64,000 bases of DNA, from positions 4,735,864 to 4,799,863 of the forward strand of contig NW_020654080.1 in the NCBI RefSeq assembly GCF_003589595.1, given 5' to 3'. The position numbers and the translations under genes were made by a program. This DNA comes from Hyposmocoma kahamanoa (taxonomy: Eukaryota > Arthropoda > Insecta > Lepidoptera > Cosmopterigidae). Positions 1 to 11,133 of the stretch are shown piece after piece (positions within the stretch are counted from its first letter, which is position 1; every line of letters begins with the position of its first letter). Under the pieces are notes generated by a model. That model was not told where the DNA came from and searched no databases. It saw only the letters and a program-made list of their open reading frames with translations.

Positions 1-149
1 CACGCTTGTACATACATACATAAGCTGGGAATATAAACGCCTGTTTATTCAATACTTAAAATACTATTTAGGTATGCGATATAGAAACCAATCGGGAAAC
101 TAAACAACTCTTTAGTAACACAAATACTACTTCGTGTTGAGTCTGTTTT

Positions 150-546
150 TGACCGACTTCAAAAAAGGAGGAGGTTCTCAATTCGACTGTATGTTCTTTT
201 TTTTGTATGTATGTTACGCGATAACTCCGGTATTTGTGAACCGATTTTCATGATTCTTTTATTTTTTTTTGAAAGGGGTACTTCCATAGTGGTGTCATTT
301 AATTTTGAAGACACCTTTAAGATTCATTTTAAACTTTAATTTAGGAGCAATTATTTTAATGATTGATTTTGCTATTTCTCCAATTCAAGGTTTTTCTCTC
401 AATATACTTTGAGTAGTGAGAACCGATTATTATTATCTCCAGTGTCAAGTCTTGTATAGTGCCGAACTAGGGGATATTTCAATAAAACTTAGCAAATAGA
501 CGTAATTCCACGTACTTTTGAGATCGGTTTTTTTAGTACTCTGTAC
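150..546 (+). repeat. Lepidopteran dispersed repeat, 'ACCGACYTCAAAA' family (copy 1)
   Basis: The unit opens with a ttgaccgacttcaaaaaagg box followed by a GGAGGAGG-type stretch and closes with agatcggttttttta. Its ends are therefore short inverted repeats (ACCGACYTCAAAA). Related copies lie near 3640, 27030, 30703 and 48903. The right half of this copy matches 48903-49225 in the opposite orientation over most of its length. There is no coding capacity. It looks like a non-autonomous DNA transposon, but the superfamily is not determined. Confidence 0.6.
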
Positions 547-594
547 TGAGATTATTTTTATTTAAAACGACTTTTCAGAAGAATTTCTCATTTC

Positions 595-983
595 ATCATC
601 ATCATCATCAACCCATTTATACGTCCCACTCCGGGCACGGGTCTCCCCTCAGGCGAGGGTTTTCCGAGGGTTGTGAATCCTTCCCCCCGTTCACACGGCA
701 TTGCACTGCACGTTTTTTTTGTGTTCGACGTGCGTTTGTACGTGTGTGCGTTTTTTTGTAGGACAAACACCGTGTGAACAGTTCTACATCTAATGTATGC
801 GCCACTGTTTATTCAGTTCGGATTTATACTGCGAAAAAACGTGCAGTACAATGCCGTGTGAACGGGGGGTTCTTCGACGTGCACGATGTTTTCCTTCACC
901 GGAAAGCTCATGGTGAATTTCAAATTAAATTAAGAAAAACTCAAAATTGCGAACTCACGGCCTCTGCTTGAGAGGCGGTAGGC
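595..983 (-). mobile_element. tRNA-derived SINE with (TGA/ATG)n tail, split by a MITE
   Basis: Read on the minus strand, the unit starts with a tRNA-like head (GCCTCTCAAGCAG followed by a degraded box B) and ends in an ATGATGATGATG microsatellite tail at 595-610. The same family is at 10575-10878 and 23808-24058. The body (TTTCAAATTAAATT, GATGTTTTCCTTCACCG) is shared by all three copies. A separate inverted-repeat element interrupts this copy at 683-869. Confidence 0.65.
683..869. mobile_element. MITE with ~35-bp terminal inverted repeats nested in the SINE
   Basis: Both ends carry CCCCCCGTTCACACGGCATT, then ACTGCACGTTTTTT, in inverted orientation; the arms are nearly identical over about 35 bp. 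The interrupted SINE reads ...CCTTC before the element and TTCTTCGACG after it, where uninterrupted copies read CCTTCTTCGACG. This gives a 2-bp (TT) or 3-bp (TTC) target duplication; the choice is ambiguous because the element begins with C. No ORF in it is credible. Confidence 0.7.
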
Positions 984-1971
984 CAAATCATTAAAAAGGA
1001 AAATACAGGCCAAAGGAATTGCAGCAATCCCGTGTATTTGATCGATAGATTTAAAAATAAATTAACAAATTAACCCCTAAACGGAGAAAAACGTATACGC
1101 TCAAAAACGTAATTACGAAATCGACTCATCCGAAGAACAGAGTCCGATGTGATTATATAGCGAAAAGATATACATTACGAGAATAATTTCGTTATTCAAA
1201 CTAAGGCCCATGTAAAGGTGTTTTGAGAATTTATATATATTATTTCGTTTCGGAAATATAAAATCGAACAACGGTCGATCTGACATCCACAGCGAAGAAG
1301 AACGAACGAAATGTACTATGATCCCGAGAATAACTAGACTTGCACATAGATCTTTGTTCTACGGATGAGTCGAAATGTCAAATCGCAACGTTGGCTTCGT
1401 CAGGTATTTTTTTATAGACACAAATATACATCAGCAACAGGCTTCGTCACATAAAAATTAATAATGCAATCTGTCAGACTAAGTTACTTTTTAATTGACT
1501 ATAAGAATGAAAAAGACCGCTCTGAATCTTTGCTTGTTCAAACGTCCCCATAACACTGCTAGCATTACCGCGCTGAATAGCCAATGAAATTGCTTGCATC
1601 AGGTAAACGTATAAGCAGTCCATTGTGTGGTTCGCTCGCAAACATTTTACTTGTTGATTTGCAAACAAAATATCGAAATAAATAACGCTTGAATATCCAT
1701 TCAATTGACATATAATTCAAAATAACATCTCGTGTTAACAACGAAAATACCTTATAATATACCTAATGATTCTTTTAAAACCAAAAACGTTCAAGTCAAA
1801 CGGCATCCTAAACGCGAATAAAAATCCTTGTAGCCGGTATATAATACCTTATGCGTTTAAAGATCTTATTTTATGTATGTATCGAAAGATTTTATTACGG
1901 CGTGGCACCAATATGGCAACAGGTTGTTATACAGGATGTTTTAAATAGGGGAATTAAGACTTGTAGCTTAC
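984..1971. other. AT-rich sequence, nothing recognised
   Basis: No splice-consistent exon, RNA gene or clear repeat border was seen. The short open frames here lack any recognisable protein motif. Confidence 0.5.
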
Positions 1972-2170
1972 ATTACTTTTTATTTCATTAAATGACGGGA
2001 GGAATGAGTCGTGAGCTTGGTGGTAAACGACAAGTCTGTCCACATCAGTTACAGTGCCATTCAGAGCTTTAAATCGCAAAGATCTGAGGGTCACCTACTG
2101 CCACTGCGCCCTTCACCCTCAGACATAAGTTGACAAGTCCCATGTGCCTGTAATGTCACCAGCACCCTTG

Positions 2171-2975
2171 GGGCGCGTGTACACGCTAAAACAGTCGCCG
2201 TGTCCATGCAAGAATTCGTGTAGTTTGTACACACCAACTGTGTACATTGCCTCGGCGCCGGACAAGAAAAAAAATCTTGTCTTCCCCCGACTCGATGCGC
2301 TCTGCCGCTATTGTATGGGGCGCATTGTCAGTAAACGAAAACGTTTATGCGCGTGGACTGGTGGTGCAAAATACCACTGTTGCACCACTAATTTTATTGC
2401 GAGTAGCAAAATGCATGATTTACTTATAAGTTTAGTAGAGGAACGACCCGTATTGTGGGATCAAACCTTAGATAAACGACGTACTTTTGAGGCATGGAGA
2501 GAAATATTTATTATTCTTAAGGAAGATTTTCAAGAAATGACAAATACAGAAAAAAAATTATTATTTGATAAACTTTTACTCATGTTGTCGCAGTGTAAGA
2601 AAGAGGGTACGAAAATTGTCTTTTCGTTGCAAAATCGGATGAATGTAGTAAATTCTCTTGTATCTTTTTTCTTACATATTTTTCTATACAAAATAATATT
2701 TTAAAAAAATGGCTATTGTTTTTGGTTAGTAGCAAAACGACAAACGACGTAGTAAAACGACAGCTACCTGGAAGACTGGTTAATGCACTAACACGTTTAC
2801 CCTACACACGTCTGCCCGAAAGCATGCGTATCGTGTACATACTCATCATTTTCTTGTCTGCAACAGACACAACATATTTTCGTGTCTAGATCTGACAAAG
2901 TTCTTGTCGTGTACAAGACCATTCTCATCTTTTCTGTAGCAGACACGTCGAAATTCTTAGCGTGTACACGCGCCG
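2171..2975 (+). mobile_element. Harbinger-like DNA transposon remnant with MADF fragment
   Basis: An 18-bp perfect terminal inverted repeat, GGCGCGTGTACACGCTAA, occupies 2172-2189, and its reverse complement 2957-2974. The right flank is TTA and the left flank TTG, which fits a 3-bp TWA-type target duplication with one later change. GTGTAC motifs recur inside both ends. Between the ends lies an ORF piece with a MADF domain. PIF/Harbinger elements typically pair a transposase with a Myb/SANT- or MADF-like DNA-binding protein; no transposase is present here, so this looks like an internally deleted copy. Superfamily assignment is an inference. Confidence 0.65.
2411..2563 (+). pseudogene. MADF-domain protein fragment inside the Harbinger-like element
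   Basis: The reading frame from the ATG at 2411 gives a helix-type opening LISLVEERPVLWD, then EAWREIF and LKEDFQEMTNTEKK. This is the pattern of the MADF (Adf-1/Myb-SANT-like) DNA-binding domain, including the conserved LW and AW positions. The usual segment after the first tryptophan is shortened by about five residues, and the frame loses the MADF pattern after the EKK, where a KKW-type third helix would be expected. It could be one exon of a longer element gene or a decayed remnant. It is the only recognisable protein-coding homology in the first 28 kb. Confidence 0.6.
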
Positions 2976-3081
2976 TTACCCTTCCAAACCGGAACGCAGT
3001 AATTTACTGCGTAGGTAAGTAGGTAAGGTGGCAGTACTTCGCTGGACGAACTCTTTCACAAGGAGCTCGATTGCTACTCTA

Positions 3082-3639
3082 CTTGTTCGCCCCGTCATTT
3101 TATATCTTAAAAAAAGGAGGTATTACTTATTATTAAGTTTATCCTTAATAGGATAAATCCCGGTAATCCCGGAGATTGCTATAAAGTCGCATGTTGTACC
3201 TGAATTTTTTTTGTGCAATAAGAAGTTTATTTATTTTAAGATGTTTGCTATGGGATTGGAATTGCAATGTCTACGTTAAAGAATCTTATTTTATAGAAAG
3301 ATGCCTATAATCACTCAATGTTGTCGTATTAGTTTTATAATGAATTTAGAAAATTTATCATACATTTTACTAGCTCGGCTTATTTATGGAAAGCCGCGGA
3401 ACATTTTAATGCTATATTAAAAGAAAATATACATTAATCTGCTTCTTCAAAAAGAAAAACATCCTACCTAATTGAATATGCGGTGGTTGGTTGACACACG
3501 AAAAGGATCCGCCCGCCCACGAAAAAATCTATATGTCCAAACGTGACTCAAAAGTTGCTTGAGACATGTCCCGACAGGAAAGCGGACGGGATGTTTATTT
3601 TTAACGATAAGTTCTTATGTCGTTTGGAAGTGTGTTCAT
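3082..3639. other. AT-rich sequence, nothing recognised
   Basis: No gene or repeat border is supported in this interval. Confidence 0.4.
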
Positions 3640-3835
3640 TTTTTAACCGACTTCAAAAAGGAGGAGGTACTCAATTCGACTGTATTTTTTGTATGTTCCG
3701 GAACATCGAGCCCTTCGATATTGTGTTAAAAAGAACATTGAAAAAAAAAATTGAAAATTTTTCCGCTTCTAAAGAAAAAAAAGTCGGGTTTTTCGTAGTT
3801 ACAGTTTTTACAGGAATTGATTTTTAGTTTAACTA
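3640..3835 (+). repeat. 'ACCGACYTCAAAA' repeat, truncated copy
   Basis: It starts with taaccgacttcaaaaaggag and the 'ggtactcaattcgactgtat' block that opens the copies at 150 and 30703. The similarity fades after about 200 bases, so this is a truncated or rearranged copy. Confidence 0.6.
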
Positions 3836-4459
3836 TTTTACGTTTCAGTGGCGAGACGTGAAAGTTGTTGTTCGTAAAGCCGCATCAAAGCTAAAAAACC
3901 TTAAGAAAAACTGGCGCCTTAGCGACTCTGATACACAATTTGTTAGCACACAACGTACATCACACAGCTTCATTTCACTGGTTATCTCATTCTACACTTA
4001 AAATGTAGCACAAAATGGAGAAAATTATTTTAAAATATTTATAATATAATAATATTTGTTAATACGTGGAAAATTTTAGGCAAGCCGGTGGAAATCGAGC
4101 TATATGTCCATATAACTACCCACTGTTACGTTTTTAATTATTTTTTTTGTCATTTAAAGATGCTCTATAGCCAATGCTAAATAAATAAATACCGCCTCCA
4201 AACTCGCAAGTATCTGCAGATGGATTATTTTTTCTTGACAGAGAATGATAGGACTAAATTGTAAACGAGTCACTCACAACATATAATTATATTTTAAAAG
4301 ATTATAATGTCTATAAAAAATACTAAACTATTTTTTCCACGGAAGCAATCGGCTTTGCAAGATTGTGCTCGAATAATGTCAGGTGTGCGCTCGGTTTTAC
4401 AAGATTAAGAAGTGTCAGTTTGGACCTACGGTGTGGCGAGTTGCCCGCGATAGTCACTG
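3836..4459. other. AT-rich sequence, nothing recognised
   Basis: Low-complexity AT-rich DNA with no supported feature up to the assembly gap. Confidence 0.4.
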
Positions 4460-4859
4460 NNNNNNNNNNNNNNNNNNNNNNNNNNNNNNNNNNNNNNNNN
4501 NNNNNNNNNNNNNNNNNNNNNNNNNNNNNNNNNNNNNNNNNNNNNNNNNNNNNNNNNNNNNNNNNNNNNNNNNNNNNNNNNNNNNNNNNNNNNNNNNNNN
4601 NNNNNNNNNNNNNNNNNNNNNNNNNNNNNNNNNNNNNNNNNNNNNNNNNNNNNNNNNNNNNNNNNNNNNNNNNNNNNNNNNNNNNNNNNNNNNNNNNNNN
4701 NNNNNNNNNNNNNNNNNNNNNNNNNNNNNNNNNNNNNNNNNNNNNNNNNNNNNNNNNNNNNNNNNNNNNNNNNNNNNNNNNNNNNNNNNNNNNNNNNNNN
4801 NNNNNNNNNNNNNNNNNNNNNNNNNNNNNNNNNNNNNNNNNNNNNNNNNNNNNNNNNNN
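4460..4859. other. Assembly gap of 400 N
   Basis: A run of N. Open frames that cross it are artefacts. Confidence 0.99.
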
Positions 4860-5407
4860 CGAATAGAAATCGCAGAAATTCGATGGTCTCTCTCTCTCAC
4901 TCTCTAGCGGATACCCTCAATGTCAAATTGACCACTCCCTAAAAAAGATAAACGACCGGACTATTTTTAAGACCGTATATGTCCATAAAAAGGGACGTGT
5001 ATAGAAGTATGTAAATGTATAGAAGCTAAATGATTATGAATAACTAGTTAACACTTACATGCTTAACAATAATATTGGGAAAATAATAAAATACCGTAAC
5101 TACGTGTAAGTCATAATAATTTCATAATATTTTTTAATTAACCGTTGTGCTGCCCTGCTTTTTGTAACTAACGCATTTTGGCAACTTTCCAGATATAAGA
5201 TCAGTCTTAAGCAATTTTAATTTATATTTATATACCTTTGCGCCGGGATCAGTCAGGGGTGGGCTTTGTGACGAGAGTGAACACTGAACCATGTAATTTG
5301 TAATTTCTTGACTTATTGAAATTATTTGTTATTTATATATAAAAATAAAAATAAAGTAAACTATTTTAATTTGTCATAATTTCCTAAAATAAAATAAAAG
5401 TAACATA

Positions 5408-5553
5408 TCGGTCATTCTCGGACTAGCGTTCACTGTCTAATTTCCGTTGCAATTTTTTTTTAAGTATTTGATTTTTTATCGTGCAAAATTACTTAATGTC
5501 ATTATTCAAATTTAGTGCCACGGTAGTGAACACTAATCCGAGAATAACAGAAA
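5408..5553. repeat. Imperfect inverted repeat, MITE-like
   Basis: ATTCTCGGACTAGCGTTCACTG near 5413 faces AGTGAACACTAATCCGAGAAT near 5527, separated by about 90 AT-rich bases. The arms match in most positions. It is probably a decayed small transposon; no target duplication is clear. Confidence 0.5.
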
Positions 5554-6129
5554 ACTTAAACTAATTTTATTAGGATATAAAAAACCGCTTATAGGGGATG
5601 TAGATCTCCTTTCACTGATTTCAGAATGTTAATAACTCAATTTCAACAAAAAATCACTAAAAATGTTGATTACGTTGGTTATGGTATGATAGAGTAATAT
5701 GGACCGACCAAGTGACCACTCAGCCGGTTCGAAATCAAATAAAGGCATTATTCACAAACTGTAATCAATCAAAAAATCTCAAAATTCTTGGAACGGCTGT
5801 ATCGTTTTGTGTTTGCGATTTCCATTACATAGGACCTTTTTAAAAATCATCATTGTTATGGTACTACGTATAATATGGACCTAATTCTATAACAAATAAC
5901 AAACGTCATCTTCTAAGCAGACTTTGAAGACCACATGAAAAAGCTACAAATTTTTAGATCCTGACCAACTACCGATTATAAACAAATGATGAATACATTT
6001 AGCACTTTTATTTACTTTATATAACCTACATTCTACCATACCGAAATTCTACTTTTAACCGTATGTAAATAAATACTTATTTGAGTTATCTGCTCCGTTC
6101 CCATTCACTCAAAATTACCAAAGTACGTA

Positions 6130-6535
6130 CCGAAATGTGTATTTCAATCGATTCAACAACAGATAATGTTGAATAAAACATATCGAATTCAACATCGATA
6201 TTTTATATTGAGAATTGAGTTTCCAAAATATCGATTAAGAAAAGACAAAGATCTTTTGTTCTTAAATAAATTGTGATTGTTTTTTTTGGATTTTGATTGA
6301 AAGATCGAAATCCAAATGGAGTTTGGTTTTATTGTATTGATTAGTATTAATGTCATGAATGTGAGTACAAAAAGTTTGAATTGATGTTTCATATCACTTA
6401 CGTCTTTCTTGTTTTGTATTGAACCTTACCACCTGCAGTTGCAATATTTACCACATTTAAAAGTGTATTTGAAATCGATTCAATAACAGACATGTGGAAT
6501 GAAACATATAGCTATTCAACATCGATATTACGTTG
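6130..6535 (+). repeat. Two direct copies of a ~70-bp unit
   Basis: The unit with 'tttcaatcgattcaa', 'aacaga', 'gaat.aaacatat' and 'ttcaacatcgatatt' occurs near 6135-6205 and again, diverged, near 6460-6532. The sequence between is AT-rich and has no recognised feature. Confidence 0.5.
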
Positions 6536-7447
6536 TCATTACGTTAAACAATATTTTGAATGACGTAGAGAATAGATATTAATTAAATATGTAATACATA
6601 TACATATGTATATATGCACGTTCATATTGCTATATCCATATGCATAATACAATATTGTAGTATAAAAAAAATAAGGTACAATCCACAATTGAAAATAGAT
6701 ACAGTGTTGATATATTTTTTCACACATCCGCGTGCCTTTCTATAAATTTTGATTATAATGAACCGATTTGATTATACCGACCTTCAGGGTATACGAGAAG
6801 GGCATTATAACCTAGTCAACGAGCACAGGAGCCATCTCAGTCAGGTCCTGACCTCAGATCAGTCAGTTTGCATAGACTTCATTCGGTTCTCAAAAGGCCT
6901 TGAGTAACTTTTTCGAAACGAACTAAGCAATAATTGCGTTATGCTAGACATTAAGTTTATCAGCACATTTTAGATCTGTTAAAAGGAGGCCAGAGATAAA
7001 AATTGGACAGGAAATTTAAATTGGACGTTAAAGTATTTAAATATTTGCACATAACAATAACTTTATAAAACAGCAACATATAATCACAAGATCACTTTAA
7101 AAAAGGTCAATTGCAATTTCTCCAAATAAGTTTGGTCTTCGAAGCAATATTCGAAGAAGATTCTGCAAGTAGGTCGGGAAGGCTGCCAAAATGTCATTGC
7201 AAAACTGAGTAAGGTAACTAACTCATGTGGCTTCTAACCTGTGCTATTGCGCGGCTTTTAAATAACCTTCTTTGGTATGTTTTTGTGTAAACAAAATTTC
7301 GCCTTTTTTTTTATTTTTTTTTTATACCTGACAGGCAAATGACTCCACTCCACCTGATGTTAAGTGAAACTTTCTATCTTTATGTACGACTTGTTCGTCC
7401 CTTCACTTGATATTATAAAAAAAAATTACATTTCACGTCACGCTATA

Positions 7448-7706
7448 AGCAGCAGTAGAGTTCGTTGCAAAAGAGTTCGTCCAGGGAAGTACTGTCACTT
7501 TAGCAAAGCAGTAATGTTAGCATTACTGCGTTCCGGTTTTGTAGGATAACGGTGTTGGTGAAATTACAGGCACACGGGACTTGTCAACTTATGTCTCAGG
7601 GTGACGGGTGCAAGGCAGTGCCCCTCTGTTATGGACAGGCGTGCAGCTTACTATCAGGCTCACGACTCGTTCGTCCTGTCTCTTGATATTATAAAATAAC
7701 AATAAT
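7448..7706 (-). mobile_element. SINE family S1 copy (-)
   Basis: Read on the minus strand, it has the body blocks GTCGTGAGCCTGATAG, GACAAGTCCCGTGTGCC, AATGCTAACATTACTGC and the GGACGAACTCTTTTGC tail. A short extra fragment of the same family (CGACTTGTTCGTCC...TATTATAAAA) lies just to the left at about 7365-7425. The 'actttagca' spacer differs from other copies, so a local rearrangement is likely. Confidence 0.7.
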
Positions 7707-8136
7707 TGAATAAAAGAAAGTGGACTACAAAGACTATGATATGACTCAAAGGCGGATATAAAAACGTAGCGAAATTGTAAAGATTTTTGGCATCAATGAC
7801 GAACTATAAAAACGTATATATAAAGTCGACAATCAACAAGGTTGGATCGAAAAGAAATGCTTTTTTGACCTGTCCTATCACTAGAAAATTGTACCCCCTT
7901 AACGACATTAACCCATGTGCGATAGGCCACACCTAGAGATAACATTTGAACGGCCGAAATTGTGCCCTACGCCGTTCAAGTAGCGTTCAAATTTTCAGAA
8001 AAAAAGAACCTATTTATATAGTTCGTTTTGTAGCTGCCTAAACGTACAATGAAAAGCTTTTTGTTGCCCATATATTAATTAACTCATATGTTATGCATTC
8101 TACAACGAACCCTGACCCTTGTCTGAGGAGTACTTT

Positions 8137-8252
8137 TTTTTATAATACGTAAGTCGTGCTCCCAGTGATAAGCGACATACTTGTCGCGTATCACTTATCA
8201 CGACACGCTTGGCGGCAGAAATAGGTAACAAGGAGGTCTACTGCTACTAAAA
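8137..8252 (+). mobile_element. Internally deleted SINE family S1 copy
   Basis: The start (tataatacgtaagtcgtgc) and the end (GGCGGCAGAAATAGGTAA ... CTACTGCTACT) of family S1 are joined with the middle missing. The junction holds an imperfect hairpin, GTGATAAGCGACA ... TGTCGCGTATCAC. Confidence 0.55.
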
Positions 8253-9488
8253 TTGTGCCTAATAGTAGTAAAAGCTTTTGTCTTTCAAGACAGGCTAAGG
8301 CGTCTAATTGACCATACTGCCAGAGATCTTAAATTATAATATTATAATAATAACTATTGAAGACAATAGCTTAATTCTCGGAATGTTTTTTCGCGGAAAA
8401 ACTTTACTGTAACCATTTTGAAATTCTCCATAATGTATTATGCTTATTAAAAATAATAAATACGAGGACAATTTTTTTTTAAATTTATTTGACGACCTCC
8501 GATTAAGCACTTTAATCGAAATTAAAAGAGATAATGAATATAAAAGGTAATATGAACAACTAATTACAACAGGCACAGTAATTGAAGAAAATTAATTAGA
8601 AAAAAGCGTTAGGTACATTTACGATGAATTTAAATATAGGAATTGAATAAACTGTATTTGATAGTAAATCTTGAACGCGGCGACTGAGAGTACTTTGGGG
8701 TTGTGTTACCACTGTTTTAATTATTAAGTACTTATACGTGTGTCAGTAATTTAAAAACTCCCAATAATTGTGCTCTTCACCCAACTTAAGTAACTAATCC
8801 ATTCTTCCGTCATTTCCAACGTCTAAAGTGCACTAGACGCACGAATTGCATCAGCTGCATCCAACCCTTCGGATTGTAAAACACGTTGCGTTATATCGAC
8901 GTGACTTGGAGCATAAATCGTACTCAATCTGACAGGGTTATCATAGTAAAAGTGGAAGATAGTGAAAGTGTACAGATGTGTACACAAATAGATCTTGGAT
9001 ATAAATAACTAGGTACTTACGATAGTAATGAAGGTAATGATTGTATTTTATGTGGGTAAGGAAATGATGGATGCAATTTGCCGATTCGCTGTTAATTTTC
9101 GTTTTTATTTTCGTCGAACCTCTTTCATTCCTTTGAACAAATAAAGAGACATAAAACAAATATGTTTTCCAGATTTATGAAATTGTTTTTAAAACCTCTC
9201 GTTATTCAACAAGAATAGCCAGAAAACAACGAAATTTTTGTTGCGCATTATCATTGTATAGACCTGTGTTGAGGTAGAGTACGCTGACCTCGCTTCATAG
9301 TACACAAAGTAATCAAAGAGTCCAGGGAAAGAATGATCAAAGCCTCAAGTATGAGGAGAATTTTAGGAAAACAGAATTTATAATGCTGACATAAATGTAT
9401 GTAACGCTATGTAATCCATTTTAATTTAATTAATTAATCTTAAATGTTTTTATTGAAGTGATATTCAATTATTTTTTATATGAAATTA
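8253..9488. other. AT-rich sequence, nothing recognised
   Basis: No exon, RNA gene or repeat border could be supported. Confidence 0.4.
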
Positions 9489-9496
9489 ATCCACTA

Positions 9497-9724
9497 CATT
9501 GACTTACAAATAAATGGACGACGGGTCTAATACAAAAACCACGAAAAATATGTCCCAAGTCAACCTATTCGAAATTTAAATTATAATGTCATCGCAGTAT
9601 CGCGCTGTCAGTCGAACAAATGAAGACTAAAGCGGAGTTTGGCGCTCTGTATACGATTTTAGCGCCTTACAAGTGCGGACACTTTTTAGCGCGGACCCGA
9701 CGTCCATATAATTGTAAGTCAATG
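9497..9724. mobile_element. 228-bp inverted-repeat transposon with 8-bp target duplication (copy 1)
   Basis: It starts CATTGACTTACAA and ends TTGTAAGTCAATG. The inverted repeat extends to about 31 bp with three mismatches. ATCCACTA flanks it on both sides (9489-9496 and 9725-9732), an exact 8-bp target duplication. A second copy of identical length is at 21290-21517 and differs at only about five positions. There is no ORF. An 8-bp duplication fits the hAT and P superfamilies; the CAT start and a TIR of about 31 bp recall P elements, but this is not proven. Confidence 0.85.
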
Positions 9725-9744
9725 ATCCACTAGAAAATATTCCT

Positions 9745-9890
9745 TCGAACCGACCGCGACGTCTTCTAGCAAACCGTGCCAGAACGCTATGCCAACTAAG
9801 CCACGGAACGAACCAGCGGACCTCACGGCCGGATCGAGGGATTTTTTTCTAAGTCTTCGATCTTTGTATTAATAATTATTAATCTTTTTT
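9745..9890. repeat. Rearranged SINE piece (family S5)
   Basis: The left part is the reverse complement of the S5 head seen at 54055-54190 (GTTCGTTCCGTGGCTTAGTTGG). The right part is in + orientation (GGATCGAGGGATTTTTTTCTAAG and TCGATCTTTGTATTAATAA). The two halves meet head to tail, so this is a chimera or an inverted partial copy. Confidence 0.5.
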
Positions 9891-10574
9891 AACTTTTCCG
9901 CCATTTAGTCGCAAGCATATTTATGACTAAAAAACTAATTTGTTGTAAAAAAAAACTAAATTGTAAAAACTAATTTTTCAGGACTTTGAACCATATTAGC
10001 CTTTTTCTGATTTAGACAAATTATGCATACGTTTACCGAACTGGATGGCAGTACTAACCTAAAACATGTTACACATGTGTTTCTCATGTACATAAGTGAT
10101 TTATCATTCTTTCCCTGGTCTCTTCAATTATTATGAAGAATTAATTGTAAATTTTAACCTTGTTCCATATTATTATTATTTGGAACCCGATCAACATTTG
10201 AAAGCGAGTATCATTTCGGACTGTTACAAAAATTTACATAATTAGGTATACTTAAAACTATCTTACTAAATTAAATATTTTCGAAATCATACGCAATTAC
10301 AATGGCACAAGGTACCGTAGTGCGTATTTATGTTTGTCACGCAAATATTAATCTATGCAGTCGTCAACTTCGCAAACCTCTCAAGGAAACACAAAATGGC
10401 CGAACAATTAAGAAAAATGGCGGTAATTTTAGAAAGCGTAAAATAAAATGACGCAAACGACAAATATTTGTAAATGGTACAATTGTTTCATTGAATTGTA
10501 CTTCCTTTGTACTTAGTTACGCTGTAGATAGACGAAGGAAGTAAAATGTAACGAGTTTACTTAAAGTAAATCAT
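9891..10574. other. AT-rich sequence, nothing recognised
   Basis: No supported feature. Confidence 0.4.
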
Positions 10575-10878
10575 TATCATCATAATCAACACATTTATAT
10601 GTCCCACTGCTGGGCACGGGTCTCCTTTCAGACGAGGGTTTTGGCCATAGTCCGCCACGCTGGCCCAATGCGGGTTGGGGACGTCACACGTTTTCCGAGG
10701 GTTGTGAACCTTCTTCTATATACAGGTTTCATCAGGATGTTTTCCTTCATCGAAAAGCTCATGATAAATTTCAAATTAAATTTCGCACATAAATTCCGAG
10801 AAACTCAGAGGTCCGGATTCGAACCCACAACCTTCTGCTTGAGAGGCAGTTGATCAAACCATTAGGCTACTACAGCTT
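10575..10878 (-). mobile_element. tRNA-derived SINE, best full copy of its family
   Basis: On the minus strand it begins AGCTGTAGTAGCCTAATGGTTTG (box A-like), then ACTGCCTCTCAAGCAG, then GGGTTCGAATCC (canonical box B), then the body with TTTGAAATTTATCATGAGC, and ends in a TGATTATGATGATAATGA tail. Box A and box B spacing fits an RNA polymerase III promoter of tRNA origin. Copies are also at 595-983 and 23808-24058. Confidence 0.8.
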
Positions 10879-11071
10879 CCAAATAAAGTAAATATGGACT
10901 GTAAATCAAATTCATAGCCGCTTCACAAAAAGAAAATATCAATTAAAATGTAATTAATGAAATAAATAAATGTTCCAGATTAGATCTTCGATTGAAAAAT
11001 TAATTCCGCCCACGTCGGCTACCGTCGGTGAATCACTTGTACAATATCTGTCGAGAATTCAATTAATATTG

Positions 11072-11133
11072 TTTATTGCGTGCTATATTTGCTTCAAATT
11101 ATTTTTTATTGCGTGCTATATTTGCTTCAAATT
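11072..11133 (+). repeat. Tandem duplication of ~29 bp
   Basis: The block TATTGCGTGCTATATTTGC followed by TTCAAATT is present twice, separated by a few T-rich bases. The two copies are identical over at least 27 bp, so the duplication is young or the result of slippage. Confidence 0.8.

Larger units (their letters stand above)
1972..3081 (+). mobile_element. Abundant tRNA-derived SINE (family S1), split by a 0.8-kb insertion
   Basis: The left part (about 1972-2169) has the 'gacggg...gtcgtg', 'gagctttaaatc' and 'cccatgtgcctgtaat' blocks. The right part (2976-3081) resumes with TTACCCTTCCAAACCGG and ends with the GGACGAACTCTTTCACAAGG tail. Together they make one S1 body. The interruption falls inside CACCCTTACCCTT. 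Other S1 copies are near 7448, 8137, 11745, 16325, 20110, 21731, 26765, 28610 and 31040. Confidence 0.75.

Noticed and set aside
4363..4907. Frames of 148-174 codons
   Set aside because: They consist almost entirely of the N gap.
10599..10853. 84-codon + frame as a gene
   Set aside because: It is the antisense of the full SINE copy, including its box B.
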